From contig CM052362.1 in the NCBI GenBank assembly GCA_028551475.1, positions 2,550,166 to 2,614,165 on the forward strand: a stretch of 64,000 nt of DNA, given 5' to 3'. Below, one piece after another: positions 44,821 through 57,880 of this stretch (position 1 is the first letter of the stretch; the number at the start of each line of letters is the position of its first letter). This DNA comes from Casuarina equisetifolia (taxonomy: Eukaryota; Streptophyta; Magnoliopsida; Fagales; Casuarinaceae). Made by a program: the position numbers and the translations under genes. The notes beneath the pieces are model-generated. The model saw only the letters and a list, made by a program, of their open reading frames with translations, was not told the DNA's origin and did not search any database.

Positions 44821-47800
44821 CCCCCCGCAAGCTGACGTGTCGGTCCGCACTGTGAGCTTGTTTTGAAGTAGTTGAAAACGGGTCGATGATAGACCTTTTG
44901 TAAATATATTAGCTGTTTGATCCACAGAAGAAATAAAATGCACAGAAAGTTTCTTTGTTTTGATTCTTTCATGAATAAAATGAAAATCAACCTCAACATG
45001 TTTGGTTCTTGCATGAAAAACAAGATTTGTAGTTAGATAAAGTGCGGATAAATTATCACACCATAGAGTGGGAAGACTAGATTGGTTGACTTGAAGATCT
45101 TGTAATAGAGCTTCTATCCAAATAAGTTATGCAGCAGTATCAGCAAGACATTTGAGTTCAGCTTCTGTACTAGAGCGTGCAACAGTCTTTTGTTTTCTAG
45201 AACTCCAAGAAATTAAATTTGTTTCGAGAAAAATACAAAAGCCTCCAGTGGATTTACGATCATCATGATCACCAGCCCATCCAGCATCAGAATATGCATG
45301 GAGATTACAATTTGATGATTTTGTTATTTGAATACCATATCTAGAGGTATCAACCAAAAATCGTAGGATACGTTTGACAAATGCCCAATGAGTAAGAGTA
45401 GGAGCATGCATGTATTGGCATGCAGTGTTTACAGCATAGGAAATATCAGGGCGTGTAAGTGTTAAATATTGAAGAGATCCGACAATACTACGGTAGTGTG
45501 TTGGGTCTGAGTAGGGTTCTCCATCGGATATAGATGGTGGATGATTTGTTGTGCATGGGGTAGACATCCCACAGGCTTCATTCATTTTGGCTCGAAAAAG
45601 TAGTTCATGAGCAAATTTTGGTTGATGAAGCAAAAGACTATTTGTAGAATATTTAGCTTCAATTCCCAAAAAATAATGTAAATTACCTAAGTCCTTAATA
45701 TCAAATTCAGTCCTGAGTTGTTCAAGGATTTTGGACAATGGTGCAGTAGAACTTCCTGTAAAAATAATATCATCAACATACACAAGGAGAAATGCACTGT
45801 ATGTTTTTGTATGTAATACGAATAATGAAGAGTTTGCTTGGGAAATTTTGAACCCAATATGTTGAAGAAATTTAGTAAGACGATGATTCCAAGCTCTTGG
45901 AGCTTGTTTTAATCCATACAAGGATCGTTTTAGGCGACAAACAAAGTCTGGTTTAGTAGAGTCAATGAATCCTTGTGGTTGAGTCATATATAATTCTTCA
46001 TCGAGTATGCCATGTAAAAAGGCATTTTTGACATCAAGTTGTTTAATAGTCCATCCGCTAGTATATGCCAAAGCAATGATAATTCTTATTGTAACAAGCT
46101 TAGCAACAGGACTAAATGTATCATGATAATCAATACCAGGTCGTTGATGAAATCCTTTAGCAACCAATCGTGCTTTAAATCGTTCTAGGGTGCCATCAGA
46201 TTTTTGCTTAACTTTATATACCCATTTACATCCTATAGGAATAATATTTTGGGGTAAAGGGACAAGTTCCCAAGTGTGATTTTTTAACAAAGCATTATAT
46301 TCTTCAACCATAGCAACACGCCAATTAGGATCTTTTGAGGCTTCTGTATAGTTTTTAGGTTCAATAAAAGGATGTACAGAGGTTGTTAAAGCATATGTAT
46401 GATCATGCAATAAAGTGCGTTTGGATATTGTACCTCCTTTGAGTCGTGTAACCATGGAATGGTTCTTAGTGGAGGATTGTGGAAGCATGTCATGAGCTTC
46501 TCTTGTTGTGTTGTGCTTTGTAGTATTTTCTGACGTAATGTCAGTAGAAAGAGGTGGTATGAGTGTATTGATAACAACTTTTGATGTATTTACATGTTGA
46601 AAGGGAAATACATTTTCATCAAATATGGCATCTGCAACAATATAAATTGTTTTTGTTTGTAAACAAAGACAACGATAGCCTTTATATCCTATAGGATAGC
46701 CTAAGAAAACACAAGGTTTGGAACATATAGTAAGTTTATGTGAAGCATAGGGTCTTAAATAAGGAAATACTAAACACCCTAAAATTCGTAAATGAGAGAT
46801 ACTAGGTTGTTGATGAAACAATTTTGCCCATGGAGTTGTGTTGGCTAGCGCTGAGCTTGGTAGGCGATTAATAATATGTGTGGCGCTTTCAAAGATAAAA
46901 TCCCAATATTGAAGTGGTATATAGGCATGATTCATCATTGATAACCCGGATTCAGTGATATGTCGATGTTTTCTTTCAGCAGTCCCATTTTGAAATGGCG
47001 CATATGGACTTGATATACGTTGATAAATACCTTTATTGGATAACAGAGTTTTAAAGTCTTTGGAAGTAAATTCAACAGCTCCATCGCATTGAATGGTTTT
47101 GATGGTAGTTTAAAGTTGATTTTCAACGAATGTTTGAAAATTTGTAGAGATCTGAAGAAATTCATCTCGTGTTTTCATGGAATAGAGCCATGTAAATTTA
47201 GAATAGTCATCAATAAAACAAATATAATATCTATTCCCTTGTGATGATGTAATTGGTGCAGGGCCCCATATATCAAAATGGACTAAGTCCAAAGGAGCGT
47301 TGGAAATATTATGGGTAGATAAATGTGATTGTCGTCGACTTTTACTGATACTACAAGCAGTACAAGACGATGAAAGATGTCCAATAAATTGAATATTCAA
47401 AAGTTTCAGCAATCTTATTACATTTGCATAATTAAGATGGCCTAATCTATAATGCCAGGCCATTACATTTATTGTAGAAATATGAAAAGACTTTGGTGAT
47501 TACTGAAGAGTACGCAAGTTGATGCGATAAAGGCCATGTTCAGCTGGTCCTTGGAGTAGGATGCGTCCCGTTGTCAGACTCTGTACACGACAGAAATCGG
47601 GAAAAAAAATGAGAAAACGCAATTGTTATCTTTGGTAAACTTTGAAACAGATAACAATCGTTTTGTTATATTAGGCATAATAAGGACATCAGAAACATTG
47701 ATATGAGTAGGGGTTAATAAAGTACCTTTGTGGGTTATTGGAAGTGCCATTCCATCCCCTACAGTAACAGCTTGATTCCCATCATAATTGAGTAGTTGCG

Positions 47801-48961
47801 TAATATCATAAGCATCTAGCAAGATATGATGTGTAGCACCAGAATCAGGGAACCAATCAATTTCATGAGAGGCTTGATGTGGTTGTTGTGGAGCCTTCTT
47901 AATAGTATTTGCCTGAATATTCTAGTGGCCTTGAAAGTTATTGGTAGGCCCAGAATTGGAGGGAACATACCTATAACGACATTGACGTGCAAGATGTCCT
48001 GGTTTGCAACAGATTTGGCAAAGAACATTGCGCCGAGGTTTGCTACTGTAACAAGGAACGGAGTTATGTCCTGGAGTGGAGATAGGAGTGGATCGGCTTG
48101 CTGGAGTGATGGAAGATGGGGAAAAATTTTGAGTAGCTGGAAGGGGAGCAGGACTAGTGGCAAAAGCAGCTGCAGTTAGTGAGCCTTGGGTAGCCATTTC
48201 AATGTGAGCTTCCTGGGTAAGAAGTAACCCACGAAGATCTTCGTGAGGAAGAGATGAAGTGCAAGTATGAACAGCAACAGCAGTGGCAAGTGGGGCATAA
48301 GGTGTGCCAAGACCTCGGAAAACATGAGTTAAGTACTCATTTTCAGAAATAACTTCACCTACAAGGGAAAGTTGATCAACAATACCATCAACTTCTTGAA
48401 GAAATTCAGTTACCGTTCGATGCCCTTTGGTTGCTGTTTGAAGGCGTAGGCGAAGAGCAGAAACTCGCGCGGAACTATGAGCCATAAATTCAGAGGATAA
48501 GGCCTGCCATATCTCAGCAGAGGTTTTGCATTGCCTAGCAGTGGTCACAATAGTGTCACTACAAGTGCAAAAAATCCAGCCACGAGCAGTATGATCCCGG
48601 ATTATCCAATCTTGGTAAGCGGGATTGGAGTCACGAGTGATGTTGCCTTGTTCATCAGTTTTGGTAAGAAACTCGTCAGGACAAGGAAATGAGCCATCAA
48701 CAACACCAAGTAACCCATTTGCTTGAAGGAAAGGCTCAATTCGAGCTTTCCAAATAAGAAAATTAGGACCTTTGAGTTGCACACCAATGGCAGGAAGAGG
48801 ACCGGGATTGGGTAGCGGAAGAGCATGAGTAGCAGCATGAATGTGGGTGACAGTGGAAGCCATCTGCAAAAGGATCGAGAATAGAAATTTTTTTTTTGTT
48901 TTTTTTGTTTTTTTTTTGTTTTGAAAAAAAAACTTTTGCCAAAAAGGCTAAACTGATACCA

Positions 48962-49661
48962 AGTTAAAATAACAATTTCTACAATATATTGTAGAAATTA
49001 TTATAAAAATATGAAAAATAATATGAAAAACAATATGAAGAACAATATGAAAAACAATATGAAGAACAATATGAAAGTAGTAATTTGTATTACTTGAGTG
49101 AATCATTGAGTACACATCAACTACCTTTTTATAGTGGTTGGAAAAACAAACGTAAATCATCTCTTAATGATGATGATCAATACAATTGATTATGAAAAAC
49201 TAAAAAATATGAAGAACCCTAAGACCTTTTAGATTTTGAGCGGAAAATTTTAACAATAGAGTTGATGATTCTTTTTATTTTTTTTATTGAAATAAAGAGA
49301 TCGTTTTCCTCTGATTAAAACGCCTCTTATTTCACCTTGAACCGTTTTGTATAACTGTTAAACAAAGGAGACGAATCGTTGTTCTCTCGCAGGCGTGAGG
49401 AAGAAGATGACGCGCGTGAGTTATACACCCGCGTCTTTATTTTGTCCGTGAGTTGCCTTGGCTGAATGGCGCGTGTGGTACACGCGCTTGCTTTAATAAC
49501 TGTCGCTTCTTCTTCTTCTTCAGATTTAGATATCGCCAATGTATTTATTTTCAAAATTTGATTTTCAGTTTTTGATTTAGAAATGGTTCTCGTCGGTTCC
49601 GTTTTTGTTTTTAATTCTGGCAAGATATTCGGCAATTCTGTTTTGGTTTGTATTTCTAACA
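48962..49661 (-). repeat. Copia 5' LTR (right in window)
   Basis: 700 bp, same ends as the left LTR and only scattered differences outside the AATATGAARAA array. The primer-binding site abuts it at about 48953-48961. Confidence 0.9.
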
Positions 49662-50089
49662 GCTTCCTAAGTAGTTATTGAGTCCTTAATTTCTTAGGTT
49701 TACTTTATTGTTTGAGAATATTTCATTTTGTTTGGTTTTCCTTAATTGTCTAGATTCCTAATTTATTTGGGTTTCCATACTTGTTAGATTTCTGATTTGT
49801 TTAGGATTCCCTTATTTGTCAAAATTCAGATTTGTTAAGACTTCCTTAATTTTAGGGATTTTTGATTTATCATAATCCTTTTAGAATTAGATTTTAAGGA
49901 TTATTGATTTATCAGGATCCTAGAAGGTTAGGTTTAGCTGCCTATCTAAAGGGAACATTGTTTCAATTGTAAGCAGACTTATTTTTCCAGAGAATAAAAA
50001 CCCCAAAGTTATATTGTGGACTCTTAATTTTTTGATATTAAAACTCGTAATATTGGACCTTAAGTGCATCCGCATTAAGTTCAAACTTT

Positions 50090-53000
50090 TGTCATGGACC
50101 GTTTAATTAGAGACAAGCCCAACAACAAAGAGAGATGGAGCGTCTTAGCATAATGATTATGCTTCCTTTTAGCAAACAAAATTTGTCAATTAGGATGATT
50201 GTGTTCATGTTGGAGAAAAGTAATTTTTTGATCTTTATAGAGGGAGATAGAGAGAGTCATGCCGTGGTAAAACTTCATCATTTCATGAGCTAAAAAATTG
50301 CATGAAACTATTCTAGAAGAGATAATTTTAGAATGTCAAATTATTTTCTCCGACCTAGACTTTTTAATAAGGTTGATATTGGAACTAATATGGTATATGT
50401 TTTGTATTACCTAAACTTTAAACTCTTATTTAAATATTATTTATAAGAAGAAAAACTTTTACTTTGATTCAACATTTCTAGTGTAATTTATGGCTCAACA
50501 TAATATTAAGAATCACAATCAAGTTTGACATTTATTTATTTATTTACACAATCTATGTGAAAAGTATTTCTTAACACTTACAATGATGCAACAAGTTGAA
50601 AATAATATTGAATAAATTAAACATTCACCTAAATTTTATTTGAGAATACTTTTTATAAGTAAAAGATCATCTATTACTTAAAGTTTCATTGACAAAGAAA
50701 AAAAAACACCAATAGATGCTATAACTATTCTTTGTGCATTAATTTTTTTTGTGGTATCTTTAGCCTTTTAAATTATCATCTCATATAAATTCTATTCCAT
50801 ATTGGCAAGTTCAAAAACCACTATTCTTTGAATTAATTAAGATGGTTAAAAATAATAGCAATTGGTTGATTTTATCACGTGCATAATGATCGGAAAACCA
50901 CCTCTCAACGTTGAAATTAATCTTTGACATCCTCCATTTCACCTTGTTGACTATAATTATAAATTACTAACTCCTAATTACCACCCATTTTCTTAAATAA
51001 AAAATAAAAAATTACCACCCTTTAAAGCAACTAACAAATTTAATGTCATATTTAATAGGGCCAAAAGGCAAAACTCCTAATTTTGGCAATACTCTATAAC
51101 TCAAAAGCCTTAAAGTTGCCATTGAAGATACAATGTCCTAAGATTAATGCTTTAGCCAAGCTCTACAATGTCAAAGAAATTCTCTCCCCAACTAAATTTT
51201 TTTTAAAATTGTTTATATTATTATTTTTGAATATTATAACATACATCCAAACTCATGTTGAATCTTAGATAGAATAAAAGAACAAGAGTGTCAAATTAGA
51301 AAATATGATCTCTTAGGTGAAATATAAATTAAAAGAAGATTTTTCAACTTTTAAACTAGTTTTTGAGTTGAGCCTTTAAGGCTTCTAACTAAATGAATCA
51401 TAATATTTAAGTATAAAGCTTTAAACTAATATAATAAAAGCATACATATAAGTATAAGTACCAAATCTACCAAATAATTCTTTCCAACTTTCTAAATAAT
51501 AAGAAACCAACAAGAACATTGATGAGAGATTAAAGAAAAAGAAGGAAAGAATTATAATATTGAAGTAAAAGGTCAAATACATTGATGTCAGATTCCAAAT
51601 CTGCCAAATAAATTTCCGATATTCTGAATAACAGACAAATCTACGAGAGCAAGCGGATATGAAATAATTAAAAAAGAATTTATTTTTTAAAGTGGATAGA
51701 AGACAAAAGTGATTCTTGATGCTACATAGGAATGTATAAGAAGTCACTTTGAAAAGCTAGCTCAATAAAAGAGAATTACCCCATCCTTATGAATCCTATA
51801 ATATTTTTTTAGTTATTTCATATGAAATTTCGTCCGCATTATTTTTAATAATGTTTTATTTCTTCCTTCTCGACCAATGATGTTCAAGCATGTGGATCTA
51901 CTACGCTGGCATTGTTCGTACATTACGGGGATGACGTGGACAAAAGACGACCAGAGCCAATAATGTTTGGTTGGCAGACACGTGAGAGGCCAAAGATTAC
52001 GGACAAGTCCAAGTTCTAACGTTTATTGGATTTTATGAATTATGAAGCAAGATATTTTATCCATGCTACAGCGTCGGATTGAGTGTCCTTATACAAAATA
52101 CAATTAGATTTTATATAAAATTCGACGGTGTTGGAATTTTTGGAGGTTTGATTTGAATAAAGAGCAATCTAAATTGGTCAGGACTTTTGTTGAATGTTAA
52201 AAATTATAGTAGTAAATTTTAGTTAAGTAAAAATGTGAGATTAAACAAAAACTTAGATCCTAAACGATTAATAACTACTTACTAGATTATTAATATGTTC
52301 ACAAATTTATTATTTACTAAATAAAAAACATATAATATAAATTATTAAATTATAACTCTTATATCTTTTTCCCGCATTCATTTTTTTTTCTACAAAATGT
52401 TTTAAACTTTCTTTCTCCATACAATATTTTGTTAGTATGTTATCCAATTGCGAGTCCTTTTTCTTTTCCTTTTTTTTTTTAATTCTTCATGTATTTTCTT
52501 TAGTTGCATTTTTTTTACTACGACTTAGATTTGTAAAACTATTGATATTAGTACATGTTTTATGGTTAATTTTATTCTTTATAAGTTTTCAATCATTTTT
52601 CTCATGTTCAGTTTGTTTATTAGGCTATTGGCTGTTGCTTTTTCATTACATATAAGATACTAATTCTAATAGGTCTTTAAATTCTTGATTGTTTTGTTTG
52701 TTATGTTTGTTAATGTCTTTGAATTTTTTTTTCTTTTTTTTTTCTCTATCAATAAGTTTTGTCGCTTTCAACTTGCCTTGTTCGTTAAATATAAGCACAA
52801 CATCCATTTTCTTGAGCAATCCTTGCAAATACCTTATAATGATAGAAATGACCTATTTACTTGAGATTCTTTCATATGTTCTTATATCACTCACCAAATA
52901 TTTTAGATTTTTTAAAAGTGCAACTGAAGATAAATCAATAAATAATATTGAAATTTCTTTAATGTAGAACTATCAAGCCTTATTTAAAATAAAGTTTTAG

Positions 53001-53700
53001 TTTTTATTGTCTCGAAAGACATTAAAATCACATCTTTATAGTCATTAAGTTTAATTGGATTTAAGTATTTTTTAAATATTTTATTAAGAACAATGTAACA
53101 AAAGTTTTACATGGTTTAAGTCTTCCTTAAAAACATCAAATTCTCAAGTTAAGCTTTCTAACATTACAACCTTAATTCAAATGGCAAACATCATTTACAT
53201 GACAAGTCCAGCACCAAGCTTGTGGCTTATACTAGCTAGTTAATAATGTATTAGAAATCAAATAATCTTATTTAGGAATCATTCATTAATAAGGAGCTTA
53301 TTGTTCAACTCACAATTAATTCAAAAATTGGTAAAATTCTCTTGAATTTAAACTATTTTATAAACATATGTCTTAGTAATGTGAGACAAACTTTGTACAT
53401 CATAACATACTCATCAATGGTGCCTTATGATGAACTCAAGATTTATCCATATTTATAGGAGCATTAAGAGAAAACATTAAGTCGGGTACTATATTAAAAT
53501 GCTTATAATTTAATCCAAAATTCAATTCAAGAGTTGAAGAAATTCTCTTTAATTAAACTATTTTATGGACCCATATTTTACCAATGTAAAACAAACTCCA
53601 TGCACCGTAACATCCATATATAAAAAAGAAAATCAAGTATTCTTAATAATTTTCGTTAGTCCAATAATAATTTCCCTGGGGAATCATATGAAGACCTTTG
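50090..53700. other. AT-rich spacer without recognised genes
   Basis: Only short, compositionally driven frames. A GC-richer patch at about 51885-52020 has ACACGTG and several CpG sites but no gene beside it. The stretch 52380-52760 is T-rich low-complexity sequence. Confidence 0.5.
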
Positions 53701-54150
53701 AATTTGGGTTTCAAAGCTTGTTTTTATCAGTGTGGACAAATGAAAAGCCCAGACCTTCCATGAAACCTAAGAAAAGCCGACATATGAGTTGAGGATGGGC
53801 CAGTACCTGCACAAGCTGAGGCAAGAAGCCCATGCTTCGATGGCCACCCCCTGCAGAAGATATTTTTCTGCGGAGATGAGATATTATATTTGTGGCATCG
53901 AAGAACATGCAGACCTCCAGCAAACTCGGGAAGATTATTATGTATAAAAGTGAGATTTATTTACTCCGATTCCCAAGAAGATCTCAGCCGTTTCACCTAT
54001 TTACTCGAGCAGATTTATGTCAATTATGGTACTAGTATATGTAAAACACGTGATAAACAAGTTATCTATAAAAAGAAATATGGCAAGTTAATAAATTGCT
54101 TATCAACCATCTCAATATTTTTGATAATTGAGTTGTTATAATTTTTCATT
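53701..54150. other. GC-richer patch, unidentified
   Basis: The stretch 53740-53960 is more balanced in composition than its surroundings, with short frames on both strands. No family is recognised. It could be a decayed exon. Confidence 0.25.
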
Positions 54151-54713
54151 CTACTATCAGTATTGTTTGGACATCCAAAAAGTATATTACTTGTAAAACG
54201 TCTAGTTTTATACTTTTAATCTTGATTATTGTGAAGTATAAAGCGTAATAGTAAATAATGACACGATTGTCATATTTGATAATTAAAAGCAAGACATACT
54301 AATTTGTTTTTCTGTAACAATTTCTTCTTAAGTTGGGATATGAAAAAAGGTGAAAAATAACTAATTAAGAGGTTTAGAACGGGTTTTGTAAAATATGTGC
54401 TCCTTTTTTCTTTTTCTTTTTTAATTGTTTATATATATTTCTTCTCAATCACAAACAATTATTTCCTCCTTGTTAGCTCCCCCGAGTGTCTGACAATGTG
54501 AAACTTCCAACTGAACGTTTGTGCCTTGCAGTCATTAGTGGTCGAATTAAAGACCATCAGATGACGGACTAAAAAGTGACTGGGTGGTTTAGAACAAATG
54601 ATAGATGGCAAAGAAATTTATAAGCATCTTTGACCAGTAAATGAAAAAATGGATTGGTATAATTTTATTTGAACTGGTGGCATCAGCAAACATAATTTTA
54701 TTAGATGATTAAT

Positions 54714-55241
54714 GTGTTAAGTTCGACTTTCTATAGTAAAATGAATGAAACAATAGCTCTCTTTAGTTAACTTATATTGTGATTTTTGTTAGTCTCATGT
54801 TGAAAATAGAAATCATCTTTTTTTTTAAAATGTATATGGTTTAGAAAACTATCCTTACTTAGAATGGAATTCAACATAATATTAGAGGATAAAATAAAAA
54901 ACTTTAATGGATAATTAGAGCAACTAAAAGGAAAGATTTAGCTACCAAACTTTTTAAGTTATCTTTTCTATATTGCATTTATTGTATATGAGCAAAATGT
55001 AATAGAAGACAATTTTAGAGCAAAACAGTTGACATTCCAATTATGCTGGCTAAAGTAAGGAAAATTGTATAACGAAAAACTTATTTGTTTTAAAATATAA
55101 AATCCTCATAGAAAAATGTCATTTTAGTTAAATTTGGAAGCTTCTAACTTCTATATTTTTGTAATTCCTGTAATTCTGGAATATGCTCCTATACTTTTAT
55201 ACACTATTTTTTATTAATGCATCCTTACATTTTCACCAAAA
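54714..55241 (+). mobile_element. 5'-truncated LINE, second copy of the zf-RVT end
   Basis: Aligns with 471-1010 over its full length (GTGATTTTTGT.AGTCTCATG, GAATGGAATT, GCAACTAAA.GGAAAG, the ACATTCCAATyATGCT phrase and TTATTAATGCA) and therefore with the 3' end of the LINE at 4786-10416. It has more stops than the copy at 468 and looks older. No clear target duplication was found. Confidence 0.8.
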
Positions 55242-56540
55242 GTTAGCTAGTAGTTTAGAAAAAGAATTTGTTACACATACGCTCAAAAGACATTGTAATA
55301 TGTAAGCCTTGAATAGTGTAAGGAGACCAATGTTATGGACTTGAGTTCTATTTTGAAAAGTCAACTCAATAAAAAGAGTAGTCATACCTTTTTATATGGT
55401 CAAGTCATCTTAATTGTCTCTATGGCATGGGAGAATGAATTCCATTACATTTTTTCATTCAAATTTATATGCCTTCAATATAGGTGGGGCCTATTACCTA
55501 TACACTAGGAGATAATAGTGCTACTAAGTGGGCCCATAGTCCACCTTATATTAGTTGTAAGCTAACTAAATTAGGTTGTGGTTTGGCTCCAATACTATTT
55601 GCTACGAGTATGAGTTCAATTTTAAAAGACCAACTTAATAGGAAAAATAGCCAAATCTCTTTATATAATTAAATTATTTTGTTTGCATTTTCAATAAGGA
55701 GAATGAAGTTTGTTATACCAAAATCTAGTTTACTTAAGTAGCTGGTTTCCTTGGGTATAGCAGCTTTTGGGATTGGCAAAGAGAGAAACCGAGCAAGAAC
55801 ATGGTTGAGTCTTTCTATTGAGTTCAGCAGAGTTAACAAGATAAGTGTTTAGCGGTAGTATGTTTAAAGAGCATAGAGGCGGGTGAATAGATATATAAAT
55901 TGGAAGGTAAAGATTTGTAATCACTTTCTTATTGAACTGGTGAAGGAATGGATTAAAAAAAAAAAAAAACTTGTTCATATGCTGTATCGATAAGATTATA
56001 CATAAAATAACCAATGAAAAAACAACTTGTAATTAGAGAGAGAAGCTACTTATATAATAATCATATAAAAATATTTTAAGCCAAGGAAGTGGAATATATA
56101 ATAAATATTTTGAGCCAAGGAAGTGAAATATATAATAAATGGAAATGGATAGCTGCTTAGTTAAGGAATTGGTTTTCTTTTTTTTTAACACCCTCATGCA
56201 TGCGGGAGCGGGAGGGGGGAATAATTGGTTTAAAACCAGAATTGGTTTTAAAGGGACTTAATGTTCCACAGTTTATACTGTTTTTATTAGTTTTTAATCA
56301 AATACCAATGTAAGTTTTTCAAAAAAATTTCTTTTTATTCTATTGTTAGGCTTCTTTGGGTGGATATCAAATTGAATTCAATAGCACTTGAATACGCACC
56401 TTGACAATACTGTCCATCGGAAAAAAGCGGGCCCTGGTCTTTCCTGCATCTTAGAGATTTGGAGGTTCCCAATGTTTTTGCAAAGTTGAGAGAGGAAAGA
56501 GTTTAAGAATTGATCTTGCTTCTCCATTGTAAGTCTCGGT
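55242..56540. other. AT-rich spacer
   Basis: No gene supported. An A-run lies at 55954-55968, and GAAATATATAATAAAT-like phrases recur around 56090-56140. Confidence 0.45.
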
Positions 56541-56559
56541 ATAACTGAGAAAAGTGTTC

Positions 56560-56980
56560 TTTCGATCCAGGTTTCTTCATTCTTTTAAAAATTGAACTGC
56601 TCAACTTCCATATGTTGATGAAAGCGTACAAAGTCATCATAAATGTCAGCCTTGGCAGTGGAGGAGATCGAAAGCTGCTTTCAAGAACAACCGGAAGAGT
56701 CATTCTTGGGATAGGCAAAGAAGATTGGGCGGTGAAGTAAGAGGGGGCTAAGTGAAAGTAAGAGAGAGAGATGGTTGGAGTTGAGTGATGAACAACCAGT
56801 TATGGAGGGAGTCTTGCTTGGAGCTGACGAGAATAGTATAACTTATGACTTGATTGGGTTGCCTTTGTGCATATAAAGAGATAAGATCTACCAATGCAAT
56901 TAGAATCTGTAGTTTTAATGAGCAGAAAGATTGATTACTTCTTATCCTCTCTCCTTGTTAAAACTTGATATTGGAAAAAT
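56560..56980. repeat. Dispersed triplicated sequence, copy 1
   Basis: Shares with copies 2 and 3 an ordered series of phrases: AAAGT(C/T)ATnATAAATGTCAGCC, GGAGAT, GGAGCTGACGAGAATAGTA and CAATTAGAATCTGT. One forward frame reads KAYKVIINVSLGSGGDRKLL, but the other copies do not keep it. Function unknown. Confidence 0.6.
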
Positions 56981-57459
56981 AAAAAACTGTTGAAAATTAG
57001 TACTTGTGTAAATGGATTATAAATAATTGAAAACGTAAAGGTAGAAATGAAATATATAGTACATAATGCTTAGTTGATCATTATCAAGGTTTCAATGAGA
57101 TTGGTTTGTAGTTCATGGTTTAATGACTTGGTAACATGATGAGGTTATAATTTCGCATAAAACACATCCTGAACTAAAATGTTTTTTTTGAAAAAGCTAC
57201 AGGAAAAAAAGACAAACACCAAATACATGCACAAGCATAAAATATTTACAGCAAGAAAATTTATTTTTCATGACAGGTTTTACAACTAAATCGCTATTAA
57301 AAGTATTAACAGCAGTTATATGTGGTTGGCTTGTAGAATAACATTAGTGGATGCCTTATGCGGCACTTGTTGGCTTTCGTTGCCAAGTTATCTTTACCTT
57401 CTTTTGTTTTGTTTTTTTTTTCTTCTTTTTCTTACAACTATAAGCTTGATACGTGACAT

Positions 57460-57880
57460 GTATTGTCATTTAGGTTCTCAAGAAAAGGAAAGTTGAGAGC
57501 ATTGAAGGAACCATTCGAAACCCACGTAAAAAGGAAAGTCTACAGAGTCATTTCAAAATATCAGCCTCGGATAGGCCTATTTCAAGGACAAATGGCACAG
57601 TCGTTAATAGGCAAATTACAAAACCAAAGATTTGACAGATGAACAAATGGATGCGATACAGCACTTTAAAGGATGGAAAAAAGGCAGGTAAAATTGAATC
57701 TTAACGGTGCTGAGTTATCCAAGCAGCCCGTTCAAAAGTTAGCGAAAATGGTAGAATTTATGATCTTTATTTGTATCATGTGCCAGGATCGATTATTATA
57801 ATTATTTATTACCAAGTAAAGAGCCAAATAATGATTTGGTAGCCAATAGAATATGTATTCTTAATGCTTAAAGGGGTGTG
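57460..57880. repeat. Dispersed triplicated sequence, copy 2
   Basis: Contains TCTCAAGAAAAGGAAAGTTG, AAAGTCTACAGAGTCAT, AATATCAGCCTCGGATAGG, AATGGATGCGATACAGC, GCGAAAATGGTAGAATTTAT and CCAATAGAATATGT, in the same order as copies 1 and 3. Confidence 0.7.

Larger units (their letters stand above)
44096..49661 (-). mobile_element. Ty1/copia LTR retrotransposon, nearly complete, young
   Basis: About 5.57 kb, with LTRs at 44096-44820 and 48962-49661 and a 5-bp target duplication GCTTC at 44091-44095 and 49662-49666. On the minus strand the primer-binding site (TGGTATCAG, initiator tRNA-Met type) lies next to the 5' LTR and a GGGGGGA polypurine tract before the 3' LTR. Parts in order: gag (about 48869-47920) with a zinc knuckle, protease (about 47800-47570), integrase (about 47460-46930), reverse transcriptase and RNase H (about 46370-45130). 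This order is diagnostic of copia; the gag type suggests an Ale-like lineage. It is broken, with roughly half a dozen breaks. The near-identical LTRs imply recent insertion. Confidence 0.93.
43945..50075. mobile_element. Short element with 61-bp inverted ends, split by a copia insertion
   Basis: The left end (43945-44005, starting ATGCGGATGCACTTAGG) and the right end (50014-50075) are reverse complements with only a few differences. Without the nested copia element the body is about 560 bp and AT-rich. The right half has a poly(A)-signal-like AATAAAAACC near 49995 and a TATATTG, features also seen in LTRs. No transposase is present and no clear target duplication was found. It could be a MITE, a foldback element or an LTR-derived rearrangement. 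Confidence 0.5.

Noticed and set aside
52437-52967. Hydrophobic frames that look like membrane proteins
   Set aside because: T-rich low-complexity DNA gives Phe/Leu/Ser runs; no family motif or promoter.
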